Assembly (NCBI RefSeq): GCF_036588685.1
Contig: NC_086382.1
Coordinates: forward strand, 77,907,999-77,971,998
Direction of reading: 5' to 3'
Length of the DNA: 64,000 bases
DNA from: Mytilus trossulus
Taxonomy: Eukaryota; Mollusca; Bivalvia; Mytilida; Mytilidae
Shown here: piece by piece, positions 12,301-22,538 of the stretch
Layout of the letters: every line of letters begins with the position of its first letter
How positions within the stretch are numbered: the first letter of the stretch is position 1
The notes under the pieces: model-generated
The model's database searches: none
Told to the model about the DNA's origin: nothing
What the model saw: only the letters and a program-made list of their open reading frames with translations
Program-made: the position numbers and the translations under genes

Positions 12301-12920
12301 TTCAAATAATTCAAAGTTTTGTAAACAGAAAATGTATAAAAATGACCATATAATTGATATTCATGTCAACACCGAAGTGCTGACTACTGGGCTGGTGATA
12401 CCCTCGGGGACGAAACGTCCACCAGCAGTGGCATCGACCCAGTGGTGTAAATAGTTATCAAACGTACCAGGATTATAATTTTATACGCCAGACGCGCGTT
12501 TCGTCTACATAAGACTCATCAGTGACGCTCAGATCAAAATAGTTAAAAAGCAAAACAAATACAAAGTTGAAGAGCATTGAGGACCCAAAATTCCAAAAAG
12601 TTGTGCCAAATACGGCTAAGGTAATCTACTCCTGGGGTAAGAAAATCTTTAGTTTTTCAAATAATCAAAGTTTTGTAAACAGAAAATTTATAAAAATGAC
12701 CATATAATTGATATTTATGTCAACACCGAAGTGCTGACTACTGGGCTGGTGATACCCTCGGGGACGAAACGTCCACCAGCAGTGGCATCGACCCAGTGGT
12801 GTAAATAGTTATCAAACGTACCAGGATTATAATTTTATACGCCAGACGCGCGTTTCGTCTACATAAGACTCATCAGTGACGCTCAGATCAAAATAGTTAA
12901 AAAGCCAAACAAATACAAAG
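9374..12920 (-). repeat. Higher-order repeat inside the retrozyme array
   Basis: Variant markers show that monomers were copied in groups. Monomers beginning (by the TTG marker) at 9374 and 10793 share 'ccttacttttt' and a following 'ccagaattataa'; 10084, 11503 and 12212 share 'gctcatatc' and 'aaaatgtataaa'; 10439, 11858 and 12567 share a one-base deletion in 'aataatcaaag' and 'agcaaaacaa'. The result is a four-monomer unit of 1419 bp (9374-10792, repeated 10793-12211) followed by a further copy of its last two monomers (709 bp, 12212-12920). Confidence 0.8.
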
Positions 12921-13113
12921 TTGAAGAGCATTGAGGACCCAAAATTCCAAAAAGTTGTGCCAAATACGGCTAAGGTAATCTACTCCTGGGGTAAGAAAAT
13001 CCTTAGTTTTTCAAATAATTCAAAGTTTTGTAAACAGAAAATTTATAAAAATGACCATATAATTGATATTCATGTCAACACCGAAGTGCTGACTACTGGG
13101 CTGGTGATACCCT

Positions 13114-13739
13114 GTCTACATTGCTATTTTTTCTGTAGAAGATTATCATAATTTGTTAATATTTTGTCAAGAAGAACATTTTCATTTCGTATCATACAAA
13201 ATTTATTTCAATTGGTACCTTTTTAATAATTTTTTTTCTGTTTGAAATGGCAGAATTTGTTTTTCCTTTTGCTATTTTTTCTTTTGATACTGAGGAAGCT
13301 TTTTTTAACTAGTTACGGCTTTTGTTTACATCATAATTTTGAAGCAAATCATATTCAGTTTCTAGCTTTAAAATATTTATTTGTGTTTTCTGTTGAAGTT
13401 TTTTTTTAGTTTGAATGCATATTTAGTTGACAAAAATCTTCCATTTACTCTTTTTTCTCTTCCAAATTTTCCACTTTAATTTTCTGATCTTCAATTTGAG
13501 TTTCCGATTTTGTTGCATTTTGAATATTTAGTCTATCTTTAGTTTATCTTTAGTTTATTTTATTTTGAGTTCATGAGCAAAAAAAGACAAAAAGGTGAAG
13601 AAAAGACAAAGACAATAAGAAAACGTATGTAAAAATGCTGTAATCATTAAGCTATTTACGGTTTCGTGATTTTGTTTTAACTTTAGAACGGTAAAGGCCG
13701 ATAATGTATGCCTCATGTAGCCATAAAGCGATGTTAAGT
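13114..13739. other. T-rich stretch, no gene seen
   Basis: T-rich sequence downstream of the retrozyme array. No coding region, RNA or repeat recognised. Confidence 0.4.
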
Positions 13740-13876
13740 ATAAACATGTAGCCAATTACCCTGAAATGTAGTAATTTACCGCTAAAAAAAGTAGCCATAT
13801 ACCGCCATCATGTAGTAATTTACCGCCAGCAAGTAGCAGTATACCGCCAGAATGTAGCCATTTACCGCAAAAAAAG
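13740..13876 (+). repeat. Minisatellite of about 20-22 bp
   Basis: Six or so degenerate units of the form 'gtagccatttaccgcca' or 'gtagtaatttaccgcca' follow each other between 13745 and 13870. Units alternate between 'gtagcc' and 'gtagta' starts. Confidence 0.7.
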
Positions 13877-14457
13877 TTTGGGTTTAGATTGCAGTGTAGA
13901 AACGATATATACGCAATAAAATCAAAATTAAAAATCGTCTGAAGATAAAGGTGAGGTTAATGAGACGTATAACGGTATGGATAAGGATAAAGTTAAGTAC
14001 AAGGTAACGTCTACGGATAAGGTTAAGCATAATTTACGTCAGATGACAAGGATAAGTATAAAATAAGCTCTGAAGATAAAGAGAGGTGTAAAGAGTGAGT
14101 GTTGATAAACTGAAAATTATAATATAGTAGCGGAGAAGTCTTTAGATAAATATATGTCATTGTATAAGATTTAGATAATATTTCAGAAAAACGAATTATC
14201 AATACACAAAGAAGTCATGTAAAATAAGATGCTTTCTCATTACAATTCATATCATTTTTTTCTGTTTAGCATTTTATTTCTGTATTGTGTAAACATTTAG
14301 AAAAAAGAGTGGGTTTAGATTGCAGTGTAGAAACGATATCTACGCAATAAAATCCAATACAAAAATCGTCTGAAGATAAAGGTGAGGTTAATGAGACGTA
14401 TAACGATATTGATCAGGATAAGGTTAAGTACAAGGTAACGTCTAAGGATAAGGTGGA
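13877..14457 (+). repeat. Two diverged copies of the spacer of the telomere-like composite repeat
   Basis: Two head-to-tail copies (about 13880-14280 and 14308-14457) contain the markers 'gcagtgtagaaacgatat' and 'cgtctgaagataaaggtgag'. Between them lies a segment with 'gagtgagtgttgataaact' (about 14090). The same spacer recurs in a better conserved form at 32500-36640. Only traces of the 36-bp hexamer array remain here. Confidence 0.65.
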
Positions 14458-15820
14458 TCATCATTTGGCCACACCTACAAAACACCACGTGACGAGATGA
14501 ACTACGAAATGAGCGAGGTTTAACTACAATTCTTAATTATGGTATTGAAGGTCTTTTGTTACAGACTACGACTGAAAGACAATCACTGTTAATATAAGGT
14601 ATGCATTTGGTTTAATTTTAAAATGTAAATAATAGAAATGATATTTAACCTCTAAACAAAAATGAGATAAGACGAACGAATTGTAATATAAAAAAAACAC
14701 ATTATTTTAGATTATTATATGTTTTATTACCTCAAGAATTAGCCTTGTCAGTGTGTGTTTAATGATGTATGTTTCTAGAGGTGAAAAAGAATGCGACACA
14801 CCAATGGCAAAAATAAAAGTGAATTACCACAGCGAAGCAACCCACAGAAAACGGAAGATTGAGAAAATTATGTGGTCCTGCATAACTACACTCAGTTGTT
14901 TAAAAAATTGTTGATTCCTATCAATATTGTTTGTATCCCACAAAAACTGACAAACAAGTAGTATTCCCAAGGTTACTTCCAAGAATGAATACAGTTAGAT
15001 CCAACTTAGAGATAGAATCAGCTTTCTTATCCGTCTACAACACAATTAATTTATATCATGGATACTTTATTCATACTTTGATATAAAAAAGTATTTTTTG
15101 GCAATTTACATATTCGCATTTTTATACGCTCGCATATCCTTATTGTGAAGAATTAAAAAAAGTTAAAAAGGGAAGTTATCCGGAAATGTTAACGACGAGG
15201 ATAAGGTGAAGTTTTTGTTTAGTCTGTTAATATTGATAAATTCAAGGGTATCCCTTAGAGTACGATTTGATCAGGGATAAGTGTAAATTGACATGTGTGT
15301 TATGTTTCAGGGTAAGAAATGAATTGAACTGTTAAGGCTAAGTATTAATTTTAGTCTATGTGAATGGCTAGGATAATTTATGAGCAGTGTTATATGGTAA
15401 AGTTGGTAATTAGTTTTCAACTTGAGTTTTATGTTGATGATAAGTGACCGGAAAAGTAAAACCTTTTTTTGTACTGTTGATTTTAAATCTAAATATGTCT
15501 CCCTATTTATAGGAGTGGCGATGGAAGCATATGCTTGTGAATAAGGATCTTTAATTTCATGCGGCAGGGAAAATACTCAAAATTTTATATCTGATTTTGA
15601 AGTCCATAATTATTGTCCTGAGGAATTTCTAAGAAGACAAGGATTCGAGATGCCAAAATCGGAACCTTAGCTCAAAATTTATGACTAGATTTTATATTCG
15701 ACATTGATGGAATAGTGGGAACTTTAAATAATTTTTCCAGCATTCTCACGCCTTTTTCATATATAACTCTGCTGCAGAGAAAACAGGCAAGTCTCATAGA
15801 TGTGTTTCAAATCTTAAGGA
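14458..15820 (+). repeat. Duplicated block, copy 4, with an inverted head
   Basis: From about 14513 this matches the blocks at 4720-5690 and 5740-7065 in direct orientation, through to the leader of the ORF at 15715. The first 55-60 bases (14458-14512), containing 'ggccacacctacaaaacac', are instead the reverse complement of the corresponding head segment, and the telomere-like run is absent. A small inversion at the block edge explains this. Confidence 0.7.
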
Positions 15821-17260
15821 AACACGTGTGTCTGCATCACTATAATTCAGTGGGACAGCAGTACTTAAGATGGTCCAAAAGTATGAAAATTTGCGATGGA
15901 GATGGATTTGATTTTCACTTTGTGTTATTGCCAAAAGCGGGGAAAATCAAATTTCAAAAGTACAGTAAAAAGGATTTGAATGAAGTCCAATGGTCATATT
16001 ATGATATATTTAGAAAACAACTTTCGTGCGTCATCAAGCGCCTTGATGGAGAAAACATTTCACGAAATACTTTTAAAAAGAACGTCATTTCAGATATTCG
16101 AAAACTTGATGTCTTACCTGATGACAGACAATTTATTTTGCAAATAATGCATTTAGCCTTGTCTCAAATTGAAGAAGTGAGCAATTTTGAACCTGTTCTG
16201 ATTGCCTTCAAATTCGTCGCCAGAGATCGTTGCGATCGCATAGACTTAAAAATGTGTTTGAAGCTGCAAGAGTTACTGTTCATGTTGCGCTTACTATCTC
16301 ATCTCCAATATTAAACCAAAGTTTATTTTGGTCACGATTTGGTATTCAGGACTTGGTTGGAGAACGAGGTAATATTGTTTCCGCACTCTCGATTTCGTCC
16401 TGTGCAAACTTTCAAAGTAACTTAGATGGAAGAGGTATGGATATAACAGCTGATCTTAGGAAAATACTTCTTTTTCCTAATTCATTAACATTCATACAAT
16501 TTTATGCAGTCACTCCGCATTTGCATTCGAAATATCTTCACCCTGTTTTTGGAGCAATTGTATCCTGTGGAATGCTTCATGAAAAGGTACAAGTTGCCTT
16601 AGAAAACCATGCACGGGAATATATAACACTCACCTCTGAAAACGTTATGAAATTGAACCGAGTAAATGCGCGATTAGAAGTTGTTTGTGAGAACATATTA
16701 AATACTAATTGTCTCCAAGCTGAAGACTTTATTTGCTTAGATATGGTTAAAGAAATTATTGAAAAATATCCTTTACTTGTTCCTTTTACCGAGAACTGTA
16801 TACCAACATACAGATTCATTGAAGCACTTCGCTCAATTCCGCAGCACATTGCAACTACTCTAAACGATTTGTTTAATGATTACAACCGTAAAGGTGGTTT
16901 TCTGAATGTGTGGAAAGCATATCAGTATGAAACAGCGAATGAATTTTTCTAGAGAGGAAGACCGAATGCCTTTAATGACAACATTTGTGCCATAAATCTA
17001 GGTCCTGGAGGATCAAAACCTTCCCGTGCAGCAACTTGGGAAAAAGGATTCCTTGCACTAGAAGATAGCACGACTTGTGCAATGAATGAAAGATCACTCC
17101 AACCGCTGTACTTCTGGAAACTATCTGCAACAAACAAAGACAGAATTCGACGTATCTCAAACTTTTCTGATTTATATACTGCCTCTCATAACGTTATCGG
17201 TAGCAGAGCAATACCGTCATTGTTGTAGCGCTAAGGGACATTGTTCACAACCAGGAGTGA
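15715..17260 (+). pseudogene. Uncharacterised long ORF, N-terminal and middle parts, broken
   Basis: I do not recognise the family. Frame one runs 15715-16314 (199 codons, non-ATG start, so the true start is not defined). Around 16200-16240 the protein-like reading moves to another frame (16230-16952, 240 codons), which suggests one frameshift. That frame ends in TAG at 16950-16952, but it stays open and protein-like for 91 more codons to a TAG at 17226-17228, including the Gly-rich INLGPGGSKPSRAATW. A third frame then reads ALRDIVHNQE up to a TGA at 17258. The composition is that of a soluble, mixed alpha/beta protein: no signal peptide, no transmembrane helix and no zinc-finger pattern is evident. 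It is read here as the front of one decayed ORF of 800 or more residues that continues at 17261. The leader is duplicated at 6600-7065, so it lies in a mobile or amplified unit. Confidence 0.55.
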
Positions 17261-18310
17261 AATAAAATATTTAAAGTTGAAAAAAAAAAAAAAAAAGCAA
17301 TACTTATTCTTATACAAGATATTCTATACGATCCGAAAAAAGTAGCAAAATGTAACAAATCATTGTTATCAGACTTAAAAATGAGAGACTTATCTGATTG
17401 GGAAAAAATTACAGATTCTATAACTTTAGACACTTTATGTGATCGAATTGGGAATAAAAAGTTTAACAGGTCACCGTATGTGTTTGGTCGTGTTTTGGAG
17501 CTTTTAGAACAATGGAATATAGATATAAAGGAGGTGCTAAAAGCGGGACTTACTCATCAGAAGCTTATTTTTTTCCCCGACCTGCGTACGTATGATTCCA
17601 ATAGAAATCCTAGCATCCATTGGAGTGGACTAGGAGTTCTACGACTTGGTTCTGGAGGTGTAAGTTCAGAAAACCTAGAAAATAGGGCAAAAACACTGTC
17701 AATGGAAACAATCATATACTTAGATGAAAATATGTTAGTGTACAAATCAAAATTCGAAGCAATTATGACAAATCATAACAATGACTTTTTGTTTCCATTG
17801 ATGTGCATCATCTTGGAAAGGCTTCCAGACGATATTCTTCTTTCCGATAGTCTTATGCACCTGTTGCCGTACTTAACATGCTTAGGTCTTATGCAAAATA
17901 ATTGGTTTGTTCATTTTAGAAACATTGAATTACTGCATAAAAAACTTGTGGCTGAAATTTCGCATTTCATTCAGCTTCTTCAAAGCTGTGAGATTTTGTC
18001 TTTTTTCTCACGACCAAAGTTGCGACATTTGCTGCTGAAACGCTTACATGAATCTAGTGTTTCTGATATTGCTGTAGACGACAACGTCACGAAAATGCTT
18101 AGGATACATTTGCCAGCAGGAAATAAAGCCAGATGGACCTCAACGGAAATGGAAGTTATGGACAATGTGCTAACCTTGAACTGTCAAAATACAAAGTTAG
18201 CATATACAGAATACCCCAGACTTTGCAAAAAAGTTGAAATACCCGACCGTTCTTATGCCTCAATTAAGATAAAATATTTCAGAATTAAAGCTTTACAGAA
18301 ATATTCATAG
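17261..18310 (+). pseudogene. Uncharacterised ORF, C-terminal part with a Myb/SANT-like end
   Basis: The frame is open from 17261 to the TAG at 18308-18310 (about 349 codons), in the same frame as the ALRDIVHNQE stretch before the TGA at 17258. It passes through a 17-base A tract (17280-17296), which would read as a lysine run. The last 50 or so residues begin RWTSTEMEVMDNV and end IPDRSYASIKIKYFRI. That is the spacing of a single Myb/SANT-type DNA-binding repeat: Trp near the start, an acidic residue three on, then a basic third helix. The rest has no recognised domain. AATAAA at 17261-17266, 13 bases before the A tract, allows the alternative that the upstream part is a separate retrocopied 3' end and this is a second gene. 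I favour one decayed ORF because the two halves share a frame. Confidence in the SANT-like call is moderate. Confidence 0.5.
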
Positions 18311-19129
18311 TATTTTTTTATTTGGCTTGCCACATATGCAGAATTGGTATACCTTGGCAATGTTCTAGTAAAGAGATTGCATTAGACAAGGACATCTACC
18401 ACTTTGACTATAGATCAAACCTAACACTCACCCTAACTTACCCCAACTTTTTGTATGACCAAATGATGGGGTTAAGATGTGCGTATACAAACAATATGTT
18501 CGGAATAAATTCTTATTAGAAGGTATAATGAGAATAGGGTGAGGTTAATGATGAGGATTAGGCTGAGTTTAAGGTAAAATAAGGTTCAGTTTAAGTTTAA
18601 GGGTAATAATAAGGATACGATTTAGATTAAGGTTAAGTATAAAGATATAGCTAATGATAAGGATAAGGTTAACTATAAAGTTGAGGGCATTGAAAGAGAT
18701 AATGATTTGTGCAAGTTTACGGGTACTATTAAGGATAGTGATAGGTATATGGTTGGATATAATTTTATGTTTGAGGGAAAGTTACCTAGATGAGTGCTGA
18801 GTGGGTCATGTGGAATAATGCAGTAGAGAATACGTCTATAGATCAGTGAAAGTCATGGAAGGATTCAAATAATTCCATCCGGCAAACTCAAAGAAAAGAC
18901 GGACCCATCTACTGTTTTGGGTCAGATTTTGCAAAAAATGTGCATGTCCCAAAATTTGGTTCTACTTCTTTCCTTTTTACTTGTGAGCAAGGTTTTTTTT
19001 TGTACTTCAGAAAAGGAATTGATGATTGGGATAAGATTTGGGTTGGGATCCGATATGTAAGAAATAAAATCCATTATACAATCCTGATCAGATTATGGTT
19101 GATGATAAGATTAAAACACTTTTAAGGTT
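18311..19129 (+). repeat. Diverged telomere-like hexamer block
   Basis: From about 18530 to 18900 the text is made of 'aggttaagt', 'gataaggata' and related words, degenerate relatives of the 36-bp array at 29050-32499. 'catccggcaaactcaaa' (about 18879) is echoed at about 39760. No gene is seen in this stretch. Confidence 0.5.
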
Positions 19130-19845
19130 ATCTTAGCCTTTCGGACTCATGGAATTTAAGGGTTATTGTTGTTTTTCGATACATGTAACTTGGCATTTCA
19201 CAAGGTCATGTTTTTCTCTGACAGTTTATGACGTCTTTACACTAAATCCATTGGATGTTGGATGTGTACGGATTGATAGTTTAGTCTTAGATGCATGATG
19301 TTTTTTATTAGATGTTAGTGGCTTTGTCAGATAACTGCGAGTACTCTCATATCTGTTCCTAGTGTCTTTTTGTTGTCAGGATGTACAAGTACCCGGCCAC
19401 GTCCACTTGTATTTTTGTCCATCTGATGAGTTAAGCCTTTTTCAACTGATTTTTATAGTTCGTTCTTATGTTGTACTGTTTTACCACTGTCCCAGGTTAG
19501 GGGAAGGTTGGGATCCCGCTACAATGCTTAACCCCGCCACATTATTTATGTATGTGCCTGTCCCAAGTCAGGAGCATGTAATTCAATGGTTGTCGTTTGT
19601 TAATGTGTTACATATTTGTTTTTCTTTCATTTTTTTTATATAAATAAGGCCATTAGTTTTCTCGTTTGAATTGTTTACATTGTCATATCGGGGCCTATTA
19701 TAGCTGACTATGCGGTATGAGCTTTGCTCAATGTTGAAGGCCGTACGACGACCTATAGTTGTTAATGTCTGTGACAGTTTAGTCTCTTGTGGACAGTTGT
19801 CTCATTGGCAATCATACCACATTTTCTCTTTTATATTCATGTTTT
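19130..19845 (+). mobile_element. 5'-truncated copy of tail type A
   Basis: Matches the 3' region of the RT element at 1790-2745 without any RT sequence. Landmarks are 'ctgcgagtactctc' (about 19337), 'gtcccaagtcagga' (about 19560), 'ttgaaggccgtac' (about 19734) and the terminal 'gttgtctcattggca' (about 19795). It is a dead-on-arrival insertion. The next element starts about 110 bases downstream after a CA-rich stretch (19890-19955). Confidence 0.7.
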
Positions 19846-19954
19846 AAAGGATAATATAAGGTTCAGTATAAGGTTATGTCTAAGACACATTCACACACAT
19901 ACAATACGATGAACATACACATGAACACTTTTATCAACACACAAACACACACAC

Positions 19955-21444
19955 AATTTGTTTTTGTCCCGGCCGATAAAGCTGCTAATAATATTATTAT
20001 TGTTTGACGTAAATTTTACATTGAGGTTCTGAAACAGGAAATCACCAATTCACCAACATTCCAACTGACTCCATTTTCAGAAAACGAAATCTGTAACAAA
20101 TATAAACTTTTAGCCACCGCTTTACAAGCAGAGCCAAATACAATGAAAGTCCCAACTATGTATTGGCTTCCGAAGCTACACAAAACCCCTTACAAATATA
20201 GATTTATTTCGTCTTCAAGCCATTGTTCAACTACTAAATTGTCTATTATTCTTACCAGCACACTTGGTACAATTAAAAACCTTATAATAAATTGTTCAAA
20301 TAAGGCCTTCGAAAATAGTGGAATAAATTACTTTTGGAGTGTCAAGAACTCGTTGGAAGTACTTGATAAATTGCATGCTTATATTGGTGATTTTAAATCT
20401 GTTCAAAGTTTTGATTTTTCTACCCTGTATACCACATTGCCTCACATTCTCATTAAGAAAAAATTCACACACCTAATTAAATGGGCATTCAAAAAATCAG
20501 AATGTGAATATATATGTTCTAACTCTTTTAGGTCATTTTTTAGTAGCAATAAACATAAAAACTATGTTAATTGGACATGCTTTGATACTATATATGCCCT
20601 TGAATTTTTACTAGATAACATTTTTGTTCGCTTTGGGGATTCCGTATATCGTCAGATTATCGGAATTCCAATGGGGACTAACTGTGCACCACTTATTGCG
20701 GACCTCTTTTTGTACGAGTTACAATTTATGACAAAAATAAGCAAAGACCCATCAAAACAACATCTGATAAACAAATTTAATAATACTTTTAGATATTTGG
20801 ATGATATTTTGGCTCTCAATAATGACGACTTCAGTATGTATATTAATGAAATTTATCCTGGTGAACTTACTTTAAATAAAGCTAATACTAACAATGACCA
20901 CTGCCCTTTTCTCGATCTTGATATTTATATCACTAACGGAAAGCTGAATACTAAAATTTATGATAAAAGGGATGATTTTTCATTTCCTATCGTTAATTAT
21001 CCGTTTTTAGATGGTGACGTTCCCTTGTCACCATCTTACGGTGTTTATATATCTCAACTTGTACGATTCGCTCGTGTATGTAACAATGTTTTAGATTTTA
21101 ACGAGAGAAATTTATGTATTACTGAAAAATTATTACACCAGGGTTTTCGATATCACAAACTAGTCAAAACATTTACTAAATTTTATCATCGGTATAAAGA
21201 CATCATTCGTAAATATAGCTCAACATGCAGACTTTTTATACGTTCAGGTATTTCACATCCAATTTTTTATGGAAATATTCTTTATAAAGCACAAAGGTGT
21301 CAGTATTCACCTCATAAACTTACAAAACCTTTGAATAGACTTATTAAGAAGGGGTATAATTACGATACTGTTGTCAAGTCATTAAAGATTGCATATTTTG
21401 GCGTTAATATTGAGTCACTGATAAGGTCTTTGCGTCGGAACTAA
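19955..21444 (+). pseudogene. Penelope-like reverse transcriptase, nearly intact with one in-frame stop
   Basis: The longest RT copy in the window. The frame is readable from about 19963 (FVPADKAANNIII) to the TAA at 21442-21444. It is broken once by TGA at 20005-20007, after which 478 codons are open; the first ATG after the stop is at 20143 (433 residues). Motifs in order: the N-terminal WLPKLHKTPYKYRFIS block typical of Penelope-like RTs, FDFSTLYTTLPH, GIPMGTNCAPLIADLF, the catalytic FRYLDDI (about 20790-20810), and KIYDKRDDFSFP followed by a thumb-like helical region. No GIY-YIG endonuclease follows the RT, and none is visible upstream, so either the family lacks one or the 5' part was lost. 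It shares the whole RT core with the copy at 687-1718. The stop makes it most likely inactive, though only one point change is seen. Confidence 0.82.
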
Positions 21445-21975
21445 ACACATTTATTCTAAAAACAGTTGTTGGCATGACACGGGTTATGTTCTTCTCATAT
21501 ATGTTATGATGGTATGATACTAAACCCCTTACGGGAAGGATTGTGCCTGATGTTCATTTGATGAAATCATAATCTTTCAGTCAGTTTAATTGAAGTCTGG
21601 AGCTGATTGAATTTTAATGTGCGTATTGTTATGCTTTTACTTTTCTACACTGGTTAGAGGTATAGGGGGAGGGTTGAGATCTCACAAACATGTTTAACCC
21701 CGCCGCATTTTTGCGCCTGTCCCAAGTCAGCAGCCTCTGGCCTTTGTTAGTCTTGTATTATTTAAAATTTTAGTTTCTTGTGTACAATTTGGAAATTAGT
21801 ATGGCGTTCATTATCACTGAACTAGTATATATTTGTTTAGGGGCCAGCTGAAGGACGCCTCCGGGTGCGGGAATTTCTCGCTACATTGAAGACCTGTTGG
21901 TGACCTTCTGCTGTTGTATTTTTTTATTTTGGTCGGGTTGTTGTCTCTTTGACACATTCCCCATTTCCATTCTCA
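21445..21975 (+). mobile_element. 3' region of the second RT element (tail type B)
   Basis: Follows the RT stop. The first half has the 'gtcccaagtcag' motif in common with tail A (about 21718). The second half differs and contains 'gggccagctgaaggacgcct' (about 21840) and ends 'ccccatttccattctcaatt' (about 21959-21978). The same end part occurs at about 41848-41990 and, reversed, at 47876-47925. Confidence 0.7.
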
Positions 21976-22538
21976 ATTTTACACACACATTATGAAAGGC
22001 CATTGAATTTTGAATAAGTTACTGCAGTGTAAAACGCATGGGAAAAAATATAATGCCACATGTGGATTTACATTAACTTTAATAATTTTGTAATAATTTT
22101 TAGGATGATTGCAAACAATTAGCTTTAAATTGGTGTCTAGATGATGAAAATCCGTTGAGAATTGAGTAAGATACAACTATTTAAAATGAATGGGTTAAAA
22201 CAATCAAATGCCATTTTTCTAGCCTTTAACATAAAACATCGTTCCCCTCCACATTTCGCCCTTTTTAATGCTGAGACTTTGAAGGGTATAGATGTGCAAA
22301 GGTAGTCCCTTAATTTTGTAGTAACTTCTTTATTCCTTGATAAATCTTTGTGAGTTTTTTTTTTAAATGTGTAGAAATTATTGGACTAATTTTTCAGCTA
22401 ATGAATTTCTATATGAATTTTTGTTTTCGTTATATAAAATTGAATTGTCATTTTAATTATCCTTTTAAAAGTGTATGTGGTGACGTCACAATAAAGTTTC
22501 CAACATAAGGGGAATCTTAGGGTTAATTACATAAGGTT
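21976..22538. other. Intergenic stretch with a dispersed repeat, no gene
   Basis: No coding region is supported. Bases about 22240-22400 correspond in reverse orientation to about 120-290 at the start of the window. Confidence 0.4.

Larger units (their letters stand above)
7481..13113 (-). mobile_element. Tandem array of about 16 hammerhead retrozyme monomers (355 bp)
   Basis: The stretch is a head-to-tail array of a 355-bp unit (354 bp in copies with a one-base deletion), about 15.9 copies, very similar to one another. Each unit carries on the minus strand a complete type I hammerhead ribozyme, described in the next entry; they start at 7517, 7872, 8227, 8582, 8937, 9292, 9647, 10002, 10357, 10711, 11066, 11421, 11776, 12130, 12485 and 12839, each 44 bases long. 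The last monomer is cut at about 13113. Hammerhead-bearing tandem repeats of a few hundred bases that are processed into circular RNA are known as retrozymes and have been described from animals including bivalves; this array fits that description. A minus-strand transcript should self-cleave into 355-nt units. The 80-residue ORFs in the units start with TTG and are not taken as genes. The activity is inferred. Confidence 0.88.

Noticed and set aside
7599-13151. Repeated ORFs of about 80 codons (MKSIEDPKFQKV...) in each 355-bp monomer
   Set aside because: They begin with TTG, not ATG, the monomer length is not a multiple of three, some copies have a frame-breaking deletion, and the functional signal (hammerhead) is on the other strand.
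19405-19450. Hammerhead candidate around 'ctgatgagttaagcc' in tail A
   Set aside because: After CTGATGA there is no stem II closing onto GAAA and no matching stem I arm, so the motif is incidental.
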